DNA from: Cellulomonas uda
GTDB taxonomy: Bacteria; Actinomycetota; Actinomycetes; Actinomycetales; Cellulomonadaceae
Assembly: GCF_006538705.1 (NCBI RefSeq)
Contig: NZ_BJLP01000041.1
Coordinates: 1 to 36,602 of the forward strand
Direction of reading: 5' to 3'
DNA length: 36,602 bases
In this document: in pieces, positions 17,079 to 29,295 of the stretch
How positions within the stretch are numbered: the first letter of the stretch is position 1
Layout: the number at the start of each line of letters is the position of its first letter
Translations under genes and position numbers: made by a program
Notes under the pieces: model-generated
What the model saw: only the letters and a program-made list of their open reading frames with translations
What the model was told of the DNA's origin: nothing
Databases searched by the model: none

Positions 17079-17287
17079 GTGCCCTCTCCCGCCCGCCGGG
17101 TCGTCCCCGTGCTCGTCGTCGCGCTCGCGGCCGCCGTGGGACCGGGGACGGCGACGACCGCGTGCTCGTCGCCCGCGGCCGGGACGGTGTGGTCCGGGAC
17201 GTGCACGTGCCGCGGGTATACCTGCAGCCCGGCGAGCTGGGCTGCTACGCGGACACCGCGTTCGCGGACCTGCGACCGCCGCACTGA
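17079..17287 (+). pseudogene. Internally deleted third cassette gene, copy C
   Basis: The GTG at 17079 starts a signal-like stretch (RRVVPVLVVALAAAV), preceded by the same TACCCT box as the intact gene at 7715. Near 17145 the sequence jumps to the last part of that gene: GDGDDRVLV, then GVVRDVHVPRVYL, then GELGCYADTAFADLRPPH up to the stop at 17285-17287. This tail is in a different frame from the signal part. About 580 bases present in the copy A gene are missing, and the product would be out of frame. The tail DNA remains very close to copy A, so the loss is recent or was followed by conversion. Confidence 0.75.
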
Positions 17288-17313
17288 CCGGCCCGGGGGG
17301 CTGCGGACGAGAC

Positions 17314-17346
17314 GAGCCGGCCCGGTCGTCGTGACCGGGCCGGCTC
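17314..17346. terminator. Strong hairpin between cassette C and the xylanase operon
   Basis: GAGCCGGCCCGGTC (17314-17327) and GACCGGGCCGGCTC (17333-17346) are perfectly complementary, giving a 14-bp stem with a 5-base loop. It lies 26 bases after the decayed plus-strand gene and about 150 bases after the minus-strand xylanase, so it can end transcription from both sides. Confidence 0.75.
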
Positions 17347-17356
17347 GCGGGCGGGA

Positions 17357-17476
17357 TCAGGCGCCGCCGGCCTCCGGGTCGAGGTGGATCGTGCCGTCGC
17401 CGCTCGCTGCGCGGCGGCAACGTCGGACGAGGACACGGATGCGTGCGGGCTGATACGCGACGCCGACGATCTTCAC
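17357..17476 (-). other. Short open frame, possible gene remnant
   Basis: A 39-residue frame from GTG 17476-17474 to the stop at 17357-17359 reads VKIVGVAYQPARIRVLVRR and ends in HLDPEAGGA. The residues before it (VHAGRRVKIVGV) recall a small beta-barrel end, as in NfeD-like proteins, but this is weak. It has no ribosome site and lies between the xylanase stop and the terminator hairpin. It is more probably the tail of a lost gene, or chance. Confidence 0.2.
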
Positions 17477-17495
17477 CCGGCGCCCCGCGTGGACC

Positions 17496-21166
<3,671 letters not shown>

Positions 21167-21204
21167 GGTGCACGCTCCCGGAAGCGAAGTTCGAGCCGCG
21201 CGCC

Positions 21205-21220
21205 GTGTTATCGCTCACAC
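21205..21220. promoter_or_regulatory. Candidate LacI-family operator upstream of the xylan operon
   Basis: GTGTTATCGCTCACAC is a 16-bp dyad with the central CG typical of LacI-family operators; six of eight pairs match. It lies 39 bases upstream of the GH43 start codon, where a repressor would block transcription. A LacI-family gene is at 24478. The pairing of this site with that protein is an inference. Confidence 0.5.
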
Positions 21221-21277
21221 GACGCCTTGGCGCGACTGTGGCACGCGCTTCCCGGGGTGCGGATCCGGGAGAAACGA

Positions 21278-22246
21278 TTAGCCCTGCAAGCCCGTCCGAC
21301 CATCTTCGGGCGTCTGTGCGACGAGTGGCAGGGCGCGGACGCTGCGGAACCGCCGGGGGGCGCCGTCGACGGGGTCGGTGAACGCGACCTCGGCGGCCAG
21401 CAGCTGCAGGGGCGTGCGGAAGTCGTCGACCGCGACGTCGCGCTCGACCGGGTAGAGGGGGTCGCCGACGATCGGGATGCCCAGCCCGGACAGGTGCAGC
21501 CGCAGCTGGTGGGTGCGGCCCGTGCGCGGCGTGAGGCGGTACACGCCCAGCTGCGTGCCGTCCGGCCCGTCGACCTCGTGGTCCAGCTCGACCAGGGTCT
21601 CGGCGTTGACGGGCGCCCCCGGGACGACCTGGGCCTGCGCGGTGCCGCGGTCCTTGCGGATGTGGTCGCGCACGACGAGCGGGAGCTCGAGGTCCGCGCG
21701 CAGGGGCGCGAGCGCGAGGTACGTCTTGTCGACCGCCCGCCGCTCGAACGCGGTCTGGTACGGCCCACGCCAGCGCTGCTCGGTCGCCAGCATGAGCAGA
21801 CCCGAGGTGACGCGGTCGAGCCGGTGCAGCGGGGACAGCTCGGGAAGGTCGAGCTCCGCGCGCATCCGCACCACGACGCTCTGCATCACGTGCCGCCCGC
21901 GCGGGATCGTGGACAGGAACGGCGGCTTGTCGACGACGACGAGTCGCTCGTCGCGGTGCACGACGTGCACGACGCCCGGGACCTCGGGCTCGTCGCGCAG
22001 GTCGCGGTGGAACCACACGTACCGCGCGGGGACGTAGGGGTCGTCGTCGTGCAGCGTGCGGCCGCCATCGTCGACGAACCGGCCGTCCGTCAGCATGCGC
22101 GCGACGTCGACGTGCTCGGGCAGCCGGTGGCGCAGCCACGCGCCCATGGTGGGCCAGGGGGCGCCGGCCGTGCCGACCCGGTCGGGGGTGCGCAGCCGCG
22201 CGGCGTCGAGGCCGTGACGTGCCGGGAGCGGGGAGCGGGGTGGCAC
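21278..22246 (-). CDS. RluA-family pseudouridine synthase
   Basis: This is a 322-residue protein starting at GTG 22246-22244. The RluA signature with catalytic Asp is in SPLHRLDRVTSGLLML, and the other family blocks are ERLVVVDKPPFLSTIPRG, DKTYLALAPL and LTPRTGRTHQLRLHLSGLG followed by GDPLYP. It isomerises specific uridines to pseudouridine in rRNA or tRNA; the target cannot be told from sequence. The N-terminal part (about 1-85) is longer than a bare catalytic domain and lacks a clear S4 motif. It ends with TAA, rare in this window, 57 bases from the operator of the xylan operon. Confidence 0.92.
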   Translation of the reverse strand: MPPRSPLPARHGLDAARLRTPDRVGTAGAPWPTMGAWLRHRLPEHVDVARMLTDGRFVDDGGRTLHDDDPYVPARYVWFHRDLRDEPEVPGVVHVVHRDERLVVVDKPPFLSTIPRGRHVMQSVVVRMRAELDLPELSPLHRLDRVTSGLLMLATEQRWRGPYQTAFERRAVDKTYLALAPLRADLELPLVVRDHIRKDRGTAQAQVVPGAPVNAETLVELDHEVDGPDGTQLGVYRLTPRTGRTHQLRLHLSGLGIPIVGDPLYPVERDVAVDDFRTPLQLLAAEVAFTDPVDGAPRRFRSVRALPLVAQTPEDGRTGLQG

Positions 22247-22330
22247 CCGGCGAGTCTACGAGCGGCAGGTGCGCGGGCCCGGGCGCGAGAAGCGGCGCCG
22301 TGACCGGGCCGCTGCTGCCACGATGCCCGG

Positions 22331-22516
22331 GCGCTGACGCCGATCTCGGGGGCCGGTCAGCCCGTGGTCGTCCAGGTGTGCGCGGGGCTGACGTACGTGT
22401 TCGTGTGGGAGGGCCGCGTGCCGCCCGCGCTCGAGCTCGCCGGGTTCGCGCTCGTCGTCGTCGGCGTGCTCACGGTGATCGACCGGGCGCGCCGGGCCCC
22501 CGTCCCGGCCGGCTGA
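22331..22516 (+). pseudogene. C-terminal remnant of a DMT/EamA-type transporter
   Basis: The frame 22331-22516 reads ALTPISGAGQPVVVQ, CAGLTYVFVWEGRVPPALEL, AGFALVVVGVLTVID and a basic tail to TGA. A near-terminal helix, an acidic turn, then a final helix with GxxLVVxGV is the usual end of drug/metabolite transporter (EamA) proteins. No start codon or upstream helices exist in the frame, so most of the gene is missing. Nothing else is seen between 22247 and the start at 22629 except a TAGGGT -10-like box at 22573-22578. Confidence 0.5.
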
Positions 22517-22628
22517 CCGGCGGCCGTGCCCGCCCGCCGGACGGCCGGTGCGCGCGCCGATGTCCGGGTTGTTAGGGTGCGTCCACGTGGCGCCGGGGGC
22601 CTACGACGAGCGACGAAAGGGTGGGGCG

Positions 22629-22958
22629 ATGACGTTCCGGGTCGACGAGGCGAAGCTCGACGCAGCGGCGCAGGCGCTGACGAGCCTCGCCGGTGACACG
22701 AGCACCGCGCGCACGTACGTGCGCTCGCACGTCGAGCTCTCCGGCGGGCTCGGGGACTCCGGGATGTTCGTGACCGCGATCGGCGTGCTCGACGACGTGC
22801 GCGCCGCCGTCGAGGCCGAGATCTCGCGCCTGAAGGAGCTCACGGAGGCGTCCGCGCGGGAGCTGCGGCTCACGGCCGAGTCCTACCGCCGGACCGACGA
22901 CGCGACGGACGCACGCATGGACGCGCTGCAGGCCCAGACGCCGGGCGGGGTGCGATGA
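22629..22958 (+). CDS. EspC/WXG100-like type VII secretion-associated small protein
   Basis: This is a 109-residue, mostly helical protein. ATG 22629 is chosen because it starts the family-like pattern MTFRVDEAKLDAAAQALTSL and has an AAAGGGTGGGG ribosome site; the longer frame has none. Two long helices are separated near residue 50 by GGLGDSGMF, and the C-terminus is charged with no signal peptide. The pattern fits the T7SS_ESX_EspC group (helical-hairpin proteins that travel with WXG100 proteins). It is coupled by ATGA to the next gene, with which it may form a heterodimer exported by a type VII (ESX-like) system. No EccC-type ATPase or other ESX machinery is in the window. Confidence 0.7.
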   Translation: MTFRVDEAKLDAAAQALTSLAGDTSTARTYVRSHVELSGGLGDSGMFVTAIGVLDDVRAAVEAEISRLKELTEASARELRLTAESYRRTDDATDARMDALQAQTPGGVR

Positions 22959-23671
22959 CCTCGGCCGCGGACGCCCTCGTCACGCCCGTCGCGTCGGCGC
23001 CCATCCCCGACTTCGTCGACCTGGCGCTGCACTTCCCGGACCTCATCAGCCCCAGCTACTGGCTGATGTGGGTGATCGAGCAGGTGAGCGGCACGAACCC
23101 CCTGGAGTGGGTGACCGAGCACTTCTCGGGCGACTGGGAGGCGATGTCCCGCGCGGCGTCCGCGCTCGAGCATCTCGCGACGTTCCACCAGCAGTACGCG
23201 AGCGAGCTGGCGGAGGCGCGCGCGACGTTCCGCGAGGGCTGGGACGGCAACGCGGCCGCGGCGGCGTCGCGCTACTTCACGGAGCTCGAGTCGGCCGTGC
23301 GGGAGCAGGGGACGCCGCTGACGTCGATCGCGCACGAGGTGGACGTGGTCGCGCAGGGCATGAAGTCGACGCAGACGATGCTCGTCGGACTGCTGCAGGC
23401 GCTGCTGGACTACGCGATCGCGGCGGCGATCAGCGCGGCGGCGGCCGCGGCGTCGTCGTGGACCGTGGTCGGCGGGATCCTCGGTGGTGGGGCGACCGCG
23501 TTCTCGATCACGCAGGCCGTGCGCACGTGGCTCAAGGTGATCGAGGTGCACGGGTACGCGATCACGGCGGTCGACGGGGTGGTCGGCGTGACCGCGGGCT
23601 ACCTGGGATCGATCCACGGCTTCAGCACGCACCCGCTGCCCGCGGGCGCCTACGACAACCCGGGGGTGTGA
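22955..23671 (+). CDS. WXG100-like protein with hydrophobic C-terminal segment
   Basis: This is a 238-residue protein translationally coupled (ATGA) to the EspC-like gene. Residues about 65-125 form a helical hairpin with FREGWDGNAAAAASRYF at the turn, which is the Trp-X-Gly type motif of WXG100/ESAT-6 relatives, followed by a helix ending in VDVVAQGMKSTQTML. A hydrophobic Ala/Gly-rich stretch (about 145-195) could be one or two membrane or hairpin-forming helices, and the last 20 residues are polar. It resembles proteins in which a WXG domain is fused to a short non-enzymatic tail; no toxin motif is recognisable. Its likely counterpart in the window is the 256-residue protein at 34231. Confidence 0.7.
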   Translation: MTSAADALVTPVASAPIPDFVDLALHFPDLISPSYWLMWVIEQVSGTNPLEWVTEHFSGDWEAMSRAASALEHLATFHQQYASELAEARATFREGWDGNAAAAASRYFTELESAVREQGTPLTSIAHEVDVVAQGMKSTQTMLVGLLQALLDYAIAAAISAAAAAASSWTVVGGILGGGATAFSITQAVRTWLKVIEVHGYAITAVDGVVGVTAGYLGSIHGFSTHPLPAGAYDNPGV

Positions 23672-24012
23672 TGAGCGAGCAGGACGAGCGGCCGCCTCTC
23701 CTCAGCGTCACGGCGGGTGACGCGGGAGCCGACCGCGTGCTGCGCCGGCAGGTCGCCGCGCTGCGGGACCAGGCCGTGGGCACCCCGCTCGGGGACATGC
23801 TCGACGACGTGCTCGCGGGCCGCCGGACGTTGCGGGACGTGGCGCGCACGCCGGAGTTCGACGAGGTGGTGGCCCCCGCGGCACGCGTCGCGACCGAGCA
23901 GTGGGTGGCCCTCACGCCGCAGGAGCGCGAGACGCTCGTCGCGCAGGGTCGCGAGCAGGTCGCCCGCGCGCGCGAGGAGGTCTACCGGGAGCGGTACGGC
24001 GACGGGACCTGA
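23671..24012 (+). CDS. Small acidic helical protein of the WXG100-like module
   Basis: This is a 113-residue protein that starts on the last base of the previous stop (TGATG). It is charged, helical and without signal or membrane segments: VLRRQVAALRDQ, LDDVLAGRRTLRDVARTPEF, then LTPQERETLVAQGREQ. I do not recognise a family. Its coupling and lack of export signal suggest a cytoplasmic partner, perhaps a chaperone or immunity-like factor for the upstream WXG-type protein. That role is inference from position only. It converges with the small membrane-protein gene 25 bases away. Confidence 0.65.
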   Translation: MSEQDERPPLLSVTAGDAGADRVLRRQVAALRDQAVGTPLGDMLDDVLAGRRTLRDVARTPEFDEVVAPAARVATEQWVALTPQERETLVAQGREQVARAREEVYRERYGDGT

Positions 24013-24037
24013 CCGGACCTGACGTCCCGTCCGACGG

Positions 24038-24346
24038 TCAGGAGATCGGCGCCTGCGAGAACAGCACGCCGGCGACGACGACGAGCGCGACGACGAGCAG
24101 CGCGAGCCCCGCCGAGGCCAGGTAGGCGGACGCGGGCACGCCCTGCTGCAGCGGCGCGAGCATGCGTCCCGGCAGCAGCACGGCCCCGACCGCCGCGGCC
24201 ACGACGAGCGCGAGGGCCAGCCCGAGCTGCCAGCTGGGGTAGGTGAGCAGGGCGACCGTCACGCCCAGCACCAGCAGCCCCATGACGAGCGCGGTCGCCG
24301 TGCGGGCGAGTCGGATCTGTCCGGCGGAGAGCAGCTTGTCGGGCAC
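24038..24346 (-). CDS. Small membrane protein, three predicted helices
   Basis: This is a 102-residue hydrophobic protein. The start is GTG 24346-24344, with a TACAGT -10 box at 24358-24353 ending 6 bases before it, so the transcript is probably leaderless. Three helices are visible: TATALVMGLLVLGVTVALL, LGLALALVVAAAVGAVLL and LASAGLALLVVALVVVAGVL. No conserved functional residues are seen and the family is unknown. It is divergent from the LacI gene at 24478, sharing about 130 bases. Confidence 0.7.
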   Translation of the reverse strand: MPDKLLSAGQIRLARTATALVMGLLVLGVTVALLTYPSWQLGLALALVVAAAVGAVLLPGRMLAPLQQGVPASAYLASAGLALLVVALVVVAGVLFSQAPIS

Positions 24347-24477
24347 GCGAGAACTGTACCGATGAGGTCCCGCGGGAGCAGAGCGGTCGCACCGCCGTGC
24401 CCGGGCGTGCTCGGGTAGATTGCCGCTGCCTGCGCGCCCGCGCGCGGGACCCCGGCGGCGACGCGAAGGAGTGGGCT

Positions 24478-25506
24478 GTGGCGACGATGGCGGACGTCGC
24501 GCGGCGCGCCGGCGTCTCGGCGAAGACGGTCTCCAACGTCCTGAGCGGCTACCCGTACATCCGCGAGTCCACGCGGGCGCGCGTGCTGGCCGCGGTGGAC
24601 GACCTGGGCTACGAGATCAACGTGACGGCCCGGATCCTGCGCTCGGGTCGCAGCGGGTTGATCGGCCTCGCGGTCCCGGAGCTCGGGCAGCCGTACTTCG
24701 GCGAGCTGGCCGACGAGATCCTCGCGGCCGCGCGCCGGCACGGCCTGCACGTCCTCATCCAGCCGACGGGCTTCACGCGCGAGGGGGAGCTCGGCGCGCT
24801 GCGTGAGCCGCGGCGCCGGCTCGTCGACGGCCTGGTGTTCAGCCCGGCCGCGCTCGACCAGTCCGACGCGCACCTGCTCGAGAACCTCGACTACCCGCTG
24901 GTACTGCTGGGCGAGCAGATGTTCTCGCGGCACGTCGACCACGTGACCATGCACAACGTCGAGGGCGTGCGGGCCGCCACGGACCTGCTGCTCGACGTGG
25001 GGCGCCGCAGCATCGCGGCGATCGGGATGCTGCACGCGACCACGGCGGGCTCGGCGGCCCTGCGGTACCTGGGCTACCGGGAGGCCCTGGGGGCGCGCGG
25101 AATCGCGGTCGACGAGCGGCTGCTCGGCTGGGCCGACGACGGCTGGCACCGCGCGAACGGCGCGCGGGCGATGGCGGCGGTGCTCGACTCGGGCGTCGAG
25201 GTCGACGGGGTGGTGGCGTTCAACGACGCGCTCGCGCTGGGTGCGATGTTCGAGCTGCAGGTGCGGGGGCGGTCGATCCCGGGCGACGTGGCGGTCGTCG
25301 GGTTCGACGACATCGAGGACGCGCGGTATTCCGTGCCGGCGCTCACGACCGTCGACCCGGGCCGTCGGGAGATCGCCGACGTGGCGGTCGACCTGCTGCG
25401 CGCGCGGCTCGACGAGGTGCCGGGGGCGACGCGCCGACCCCCGGTGCTGCACGTCGCGGACCTGCGCCTGGTCGAGCGCGAGAGCACGCCGGCGCGGGCC
25501 TCGTAG
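24478..25506 (+). CDS. LacI-family transcriptional regulator
   Basis: This is a 342-residue regulator. GTG 24478 is preferred because AAGGAG at 24466-24471 lies 6 bases upstream and the LacI headpiece follows at once: MADVARRAGVSAKTVSNVLSG, with hinge residues to about 60. The periplasmic-binding-protein-like domain covers about 62-335 (SGLIGLAVPELGQPYF, VDGLVFSP, AFNDALALGAMFELQ, GFDDIEDARYSVPALTTV). Such proteins release DNA on binding a sugar. Given the xylanases on both sides, a xylo-oligosaccharide effector is plausible. The candidate operator at 21205 would be one target. Downstream, the genes it probably once controlled are partly deleted (see 25519). Confidence 0.95.
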   Translation: MATMADVARRAGVSAKTVSNVLSGYPYIRESTRARVLAAVDDLGYEINVTARILRSGRSGLIGLAVPELGQPYFGELADEILAAARRHGLHVLIQPTGFTREGELGALREPRRRLVDGLVFSPAALDQSDAHLLENLDYPLVLLGEQMFSRHVDHVTMHNVEGVRAATDLLLDVGRRSIAAIGMLHATTAGSAALRYLGYREALGARGIAVDERLLGWADDGWHRANGARAMAAVLDSGVEVDGVVAFNDALALGAMFELQVRGRSIPGDVAVVGFDDIEDARYSVPALTTVDPGRREIADVAVDLLRARLDEVPGATRRPPVLHVADLRLVERESTPARAS

Positions 25507-25518
25507 GGTGCGGCGTCA

Positions 25519-25631
25519 AGGTGCTCGCGTTCACCTCGCTGGCGATGCTGCCCGCGTTGCTGTTCTTCAGCCTGTTCGAGCGGCGTATCGTCGGCGGGCT
25601 GACCGGTGAAGGGATGAGGAGCTCGACGTGA
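25519..25631 (+). pseudogene. C-terminal remnant of a carbohydrate ABC transporter permease
   Basis: The frame 25519-25631 reads KVLAFTSLAMLPALLFFSLF, then ERRIVGGLTGEGMRSST and stop. This is the conserved end of MalG-type sugar permeases: the last helix with Leu-Pro-X-hydrophobic-Phe, then a basic residue and V-X-G-L-T/S-X-G. Only about 37 residues remain, directly after the LacI gene. The stop overlaps the esterase start as GTGA, which shows that the esterase was once translated right behind an intact permease gene. The rest of the transporter has been lost from this place. Confidence 0.65.
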
Positions 25632-26551
25632 CACTCGACGACGTGACGGCGTTCCGGGCGGAGGCCGCACGGCACGCCGCCACCCTCCCGCGTGCCCTGC
25701 CGGAGCTCCCCGAGGGGACGTACGAGGTGCTCGCCACGGACGGACCGGTGCGCGAGCTGATGGTCTACCGGCCCGCGCGGGCCGACGCGACGGCGGTCGA
25801 GAGCGCGGTCGAGGGCGCGGTCGATCGCGGGCTGCCCGTGCTGGTGAACCTGCACGGGGGCGGGTTCGTGCTGGGGGACGGGCGCGACGACGACCCGTAC
25901 TGCCGGCTGCTCGCCGACACGACGGGCTGCGCGGTGGTCAACGTCGACTACGTGCTGGCCCCCGAGCACCCGTTCCCGGCGGCGGTGCACCAGGTGCACG
26001 GTCTGCTGGGGTGGCTCGCCGAGCACGGGCACGAGCACGGGCTCGACGGCGGCCGGCTGGCGGTCGCCGGGCACAGCGCGGGGGGCAACCTCGCGCTCGC
26101 GGGTGCGCTGCTGGCCCGGCGCACGGGCGGCCCGGCACTGCGCGGGGTCGTCGTCGACTACGCGCCGCTCGACCTGGCGACGCCGCCCGCCGCGAAGCTC
26201 ACCGCGGACGCCGACCCGGGGGCGGTCGGCCTCGCGGAGGCCGGGGCGCGGTTCAACGCCTGGTACCTGGGCGGTGCGGACCCGTCCGACGAGCTCGCGT
26301 CCCCGCTCCTGGCCGACGACCTGAGCGGCCTGCCGCCGACCCTCGTGCTCACGGCGGAGCTCGACCTGCTGCGTGCCGAGGGCGACGCGCTCGCGGCGCG
26401 CCTGGCGGCCGCCGGCGTGCCGGTCGAGCACGTGGTGCAGCCGGGCTGCGGGCACGCGTTCACGCACTTCGGTCCCGACGAGCAGGCCCGGGCGGGCTGG
26501 GCGCGCATCGCGCGGTTCGCGCAGCGGGTGCTGACGCAGGAGCGGCGGTGA
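25628..26551 (+). CDS. HSL-family alpha/beta-hydrolase (esterase)
   Basis: This is a 307-residue cytoplasmic hydrolase; the start is GTG 25628, with GAGGAG 6 bases upstream. Hormone-sensitive-lipase family features are present: oxyanion-hole motif NLHGGGFVLGD, the DYVLAPEHPFPAAV block, nucleophile Ser in VAGHSAGGNLAL, acid Asp in LTAELDLLRAEGD and His in GCGHAFTHFG. No signal peptide is seen. It hydrolyses short-chain esters; in this context it may remove acetyl groups from imported xylo-oligosaccharides (inference). It overlaps the permease remnant upstream and the DUF3237 gene downstream, both as GTGA. Confidence 0.92.
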   Translation: MTLDDVTAFRAEAARHAATLPRALPELPEGTYEVLATDGPVRELMVYRPARADATAVESAVEGAVDRGLPVLVNLHGGGFVLGDGRDDDPYCRLLADTTGCAVVNVDYVLAPEHPFPAAVHQVHGLLGWLAEHGHEHGLDGGRLAVAGHSAGGNLALAGALLARRTGGPALRGVVVDYAPLDLATPPAAKLTADADPGAVGLAEAGARFNAWYLGGADPSDELASPLLADDLSGLPPTLVLTAELDLLRAEGDALAARLAAAGVPVEHVVQPGCGHAFTHFGPDEQARAGWARIARFAQRVLTQERR

Positions 26552-26994
26552 GCGGTGCCGCGCTGACGAGCGTGCACGTGCTGACGATCGACGCGCTGCT
26601 GGGGGAGGTGGTCGAGGTGGGGCACGTGCCCACCGGGTTCCGCCGGGTCATCCCGGTGGTCGGCGGGACGGTGACCGGCGGTCCGGGGAGCGGCGGGCTC
26701 GAGGGCGTGGTGCTGCCGGGCGGTGCGGACTGGAACCTCGAGCGCCCGGACGGCTCGGTGGAGCTGTGGGCGCGCTACGAGGTGCGGCTCGCCGACGGCG
26801 TGGTGGTGTCGGTGACGAACACCGCGCTGCACCCGCCGCGGCCGCAGGTACCGATCCTCACGACACCGGTGTTCGAGGTCCCGGACGGCGGGCCGGCGTC
26901 GCTGCGGACGGGCGTGCACGTGGGGCTCCTGGTGCCGCGGCTCGAGGAGCGGCGGGTGCACATCGAGGTCCACCGCGTGGGGGTCTCGGCCTGA
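26548..26994 (+). CDS. DUF3237-domain protein
   Basis: This is a 148-residue protein starting at GTG 26548 within the stop of the esterase gene. It is a compact beta-barrel-like sequence matching DUF3237: an N-terminal strand pair (HVLTIDALLGEVVEVG), PTGFRRVIPVVGGTVTG, GADWNLERPDGSVELWARYE and FEVPDGGP. It has no signal or membrane segment. The family's biochemical function is not established to my knowledge; members often lie beside esterases and sugar-catabolism genes. Its coupling to the esterase suggests a shared substrate. Confidence 0.85.
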   Translation: MSGAALTSVHVLTIDALLGEVVEVGHVPTGFRRVIPVVGGTVTGGPGSGGLEGVVLPGGADWNLERPDGSVELWARYEVRLADGVVVSVTNTALHPPRPQVPILTTPVFEVPDGGPASLRTGVHVGLLVPRLEERRVHIEVHRVGVSA

Positions 26995-27103
26995 CGGCGA
27001 GGGCGGCCGTCCGATAGTTGCGGAACGCCTCAGGATGCGCCGCCTGGGTGAATGTCCACGTCACCCGGAATCTACCGTTCGAGTGCACCCTACACGGGCG
27101 TAG

Positions 27104-28699
<1,596 letters not shown>

Positions 28700-28730
28700 C
28701 GCACCGCGTCGGCTGAGTCGAGCCACAGAC

Positions 28731-28775
28731 GCACCCCGGTGGGCGCGCGCCCGGAAACCGCGCCCACCGGGGTGC
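28731..28775 (+). terminator. Strong terminator after GH10-CBM2
   Basis: GCACCCCGGTGGGCGCG (28731-28747) and CGCGCCCACCGGGGTGC (28759-28775) are perfect complements, giving a 17-bp stem with an 11-base loop 31 bases after the stop, followed by TTCC. Bases 28776-29019 show no gene. Confidence 0.85.
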
Positions 28776-29019
28776 TTCCATGCCCGGACCGGGACGTGGA
28801 CGTGCCCCACGCGTTGCCGAGCGCGCCTCGCGCACGCCGACTCCTGCCCTGCGCTTTGCGTTCCGGATGCGCGCGGCGGGCGGGGACCTTACTGTTCAGG
28901 CACGCATCAGTCACGACCGTGCCGGGCAGCGAGAGCCGTCCGCCACGACCCGAGGGACGCCCTGTGCGGGCGAGCCGGAGGCCCACGGTCGCGACCCACA
29001 CCGCGAGTCGCGGCGGCCG

Positions 29020-29295
29020 TCAGTCGCGCACGACCGCCGCGACCGCGCTGACCTCGAGCAGCGCACCCGGGACCCCGAGCCCCGCGACGCGGGCCGCGGT
29101 GACGAGCGGGGGAGCGCCGCCGGTGGCGAGCATCGGCCCGATCGCCCCGTACGCCGCGCCCAGGTCCGCGTCGGTGTGGACGAGCACGGTCCACTGCACG
29201 ACGTCCGCGAGCGTCGCGCCCGGGGGGACGACGGCGACGTGGCTGAAGGCCGGGCTGCGCACGAGCCCGTCAGGTTGCAGTCGCTCGATCTCCAT
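29020..29295 (-). CDS. RidA-family protein with an internal in-frame deletion
   Basis: This is 91 residues, against about 130 for the family. ATG 29295-29293 has GGGAG upstream and lies 26 bases inside the end of the kinase gene. The start, IERLQPDGLVRSPAFSHVAV, is normal for RidA proteins of this group, as is the end (ADVVQWTVLVHTDADL, VAGLGVPGALLEVSAVAAVV). After VVPPGAT the expected strand-turn-helix block (the region with GGQN and the first long helix) is absent, and the sequence continues directly with LADVVQW. About 40 residues are missing in frame. RidA normally hydrolyses reactive enamines as a trimer; without this block the fold is probably lost. The end is not decayed, so the loss is recent or the short form has a use. 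Confidence 0.7.
   Translation of the reverse strand: MEIERLQPDGLVRSPAFSHVAVVPPGATLADVVQWTVLVHTDADLGAAYGAIGPMLATGGAPPLVTAARVAGLGVPGALLEVSAVAAVVRD

Noticed and set aside
22219..22575. A 118-codon plus-strand frame between the pseudouridine synthase and the EspC-like gene
   Set aside because: It overlaps the transporter remnant in another frame and has only Arg/Gly/Pro-rich composition.
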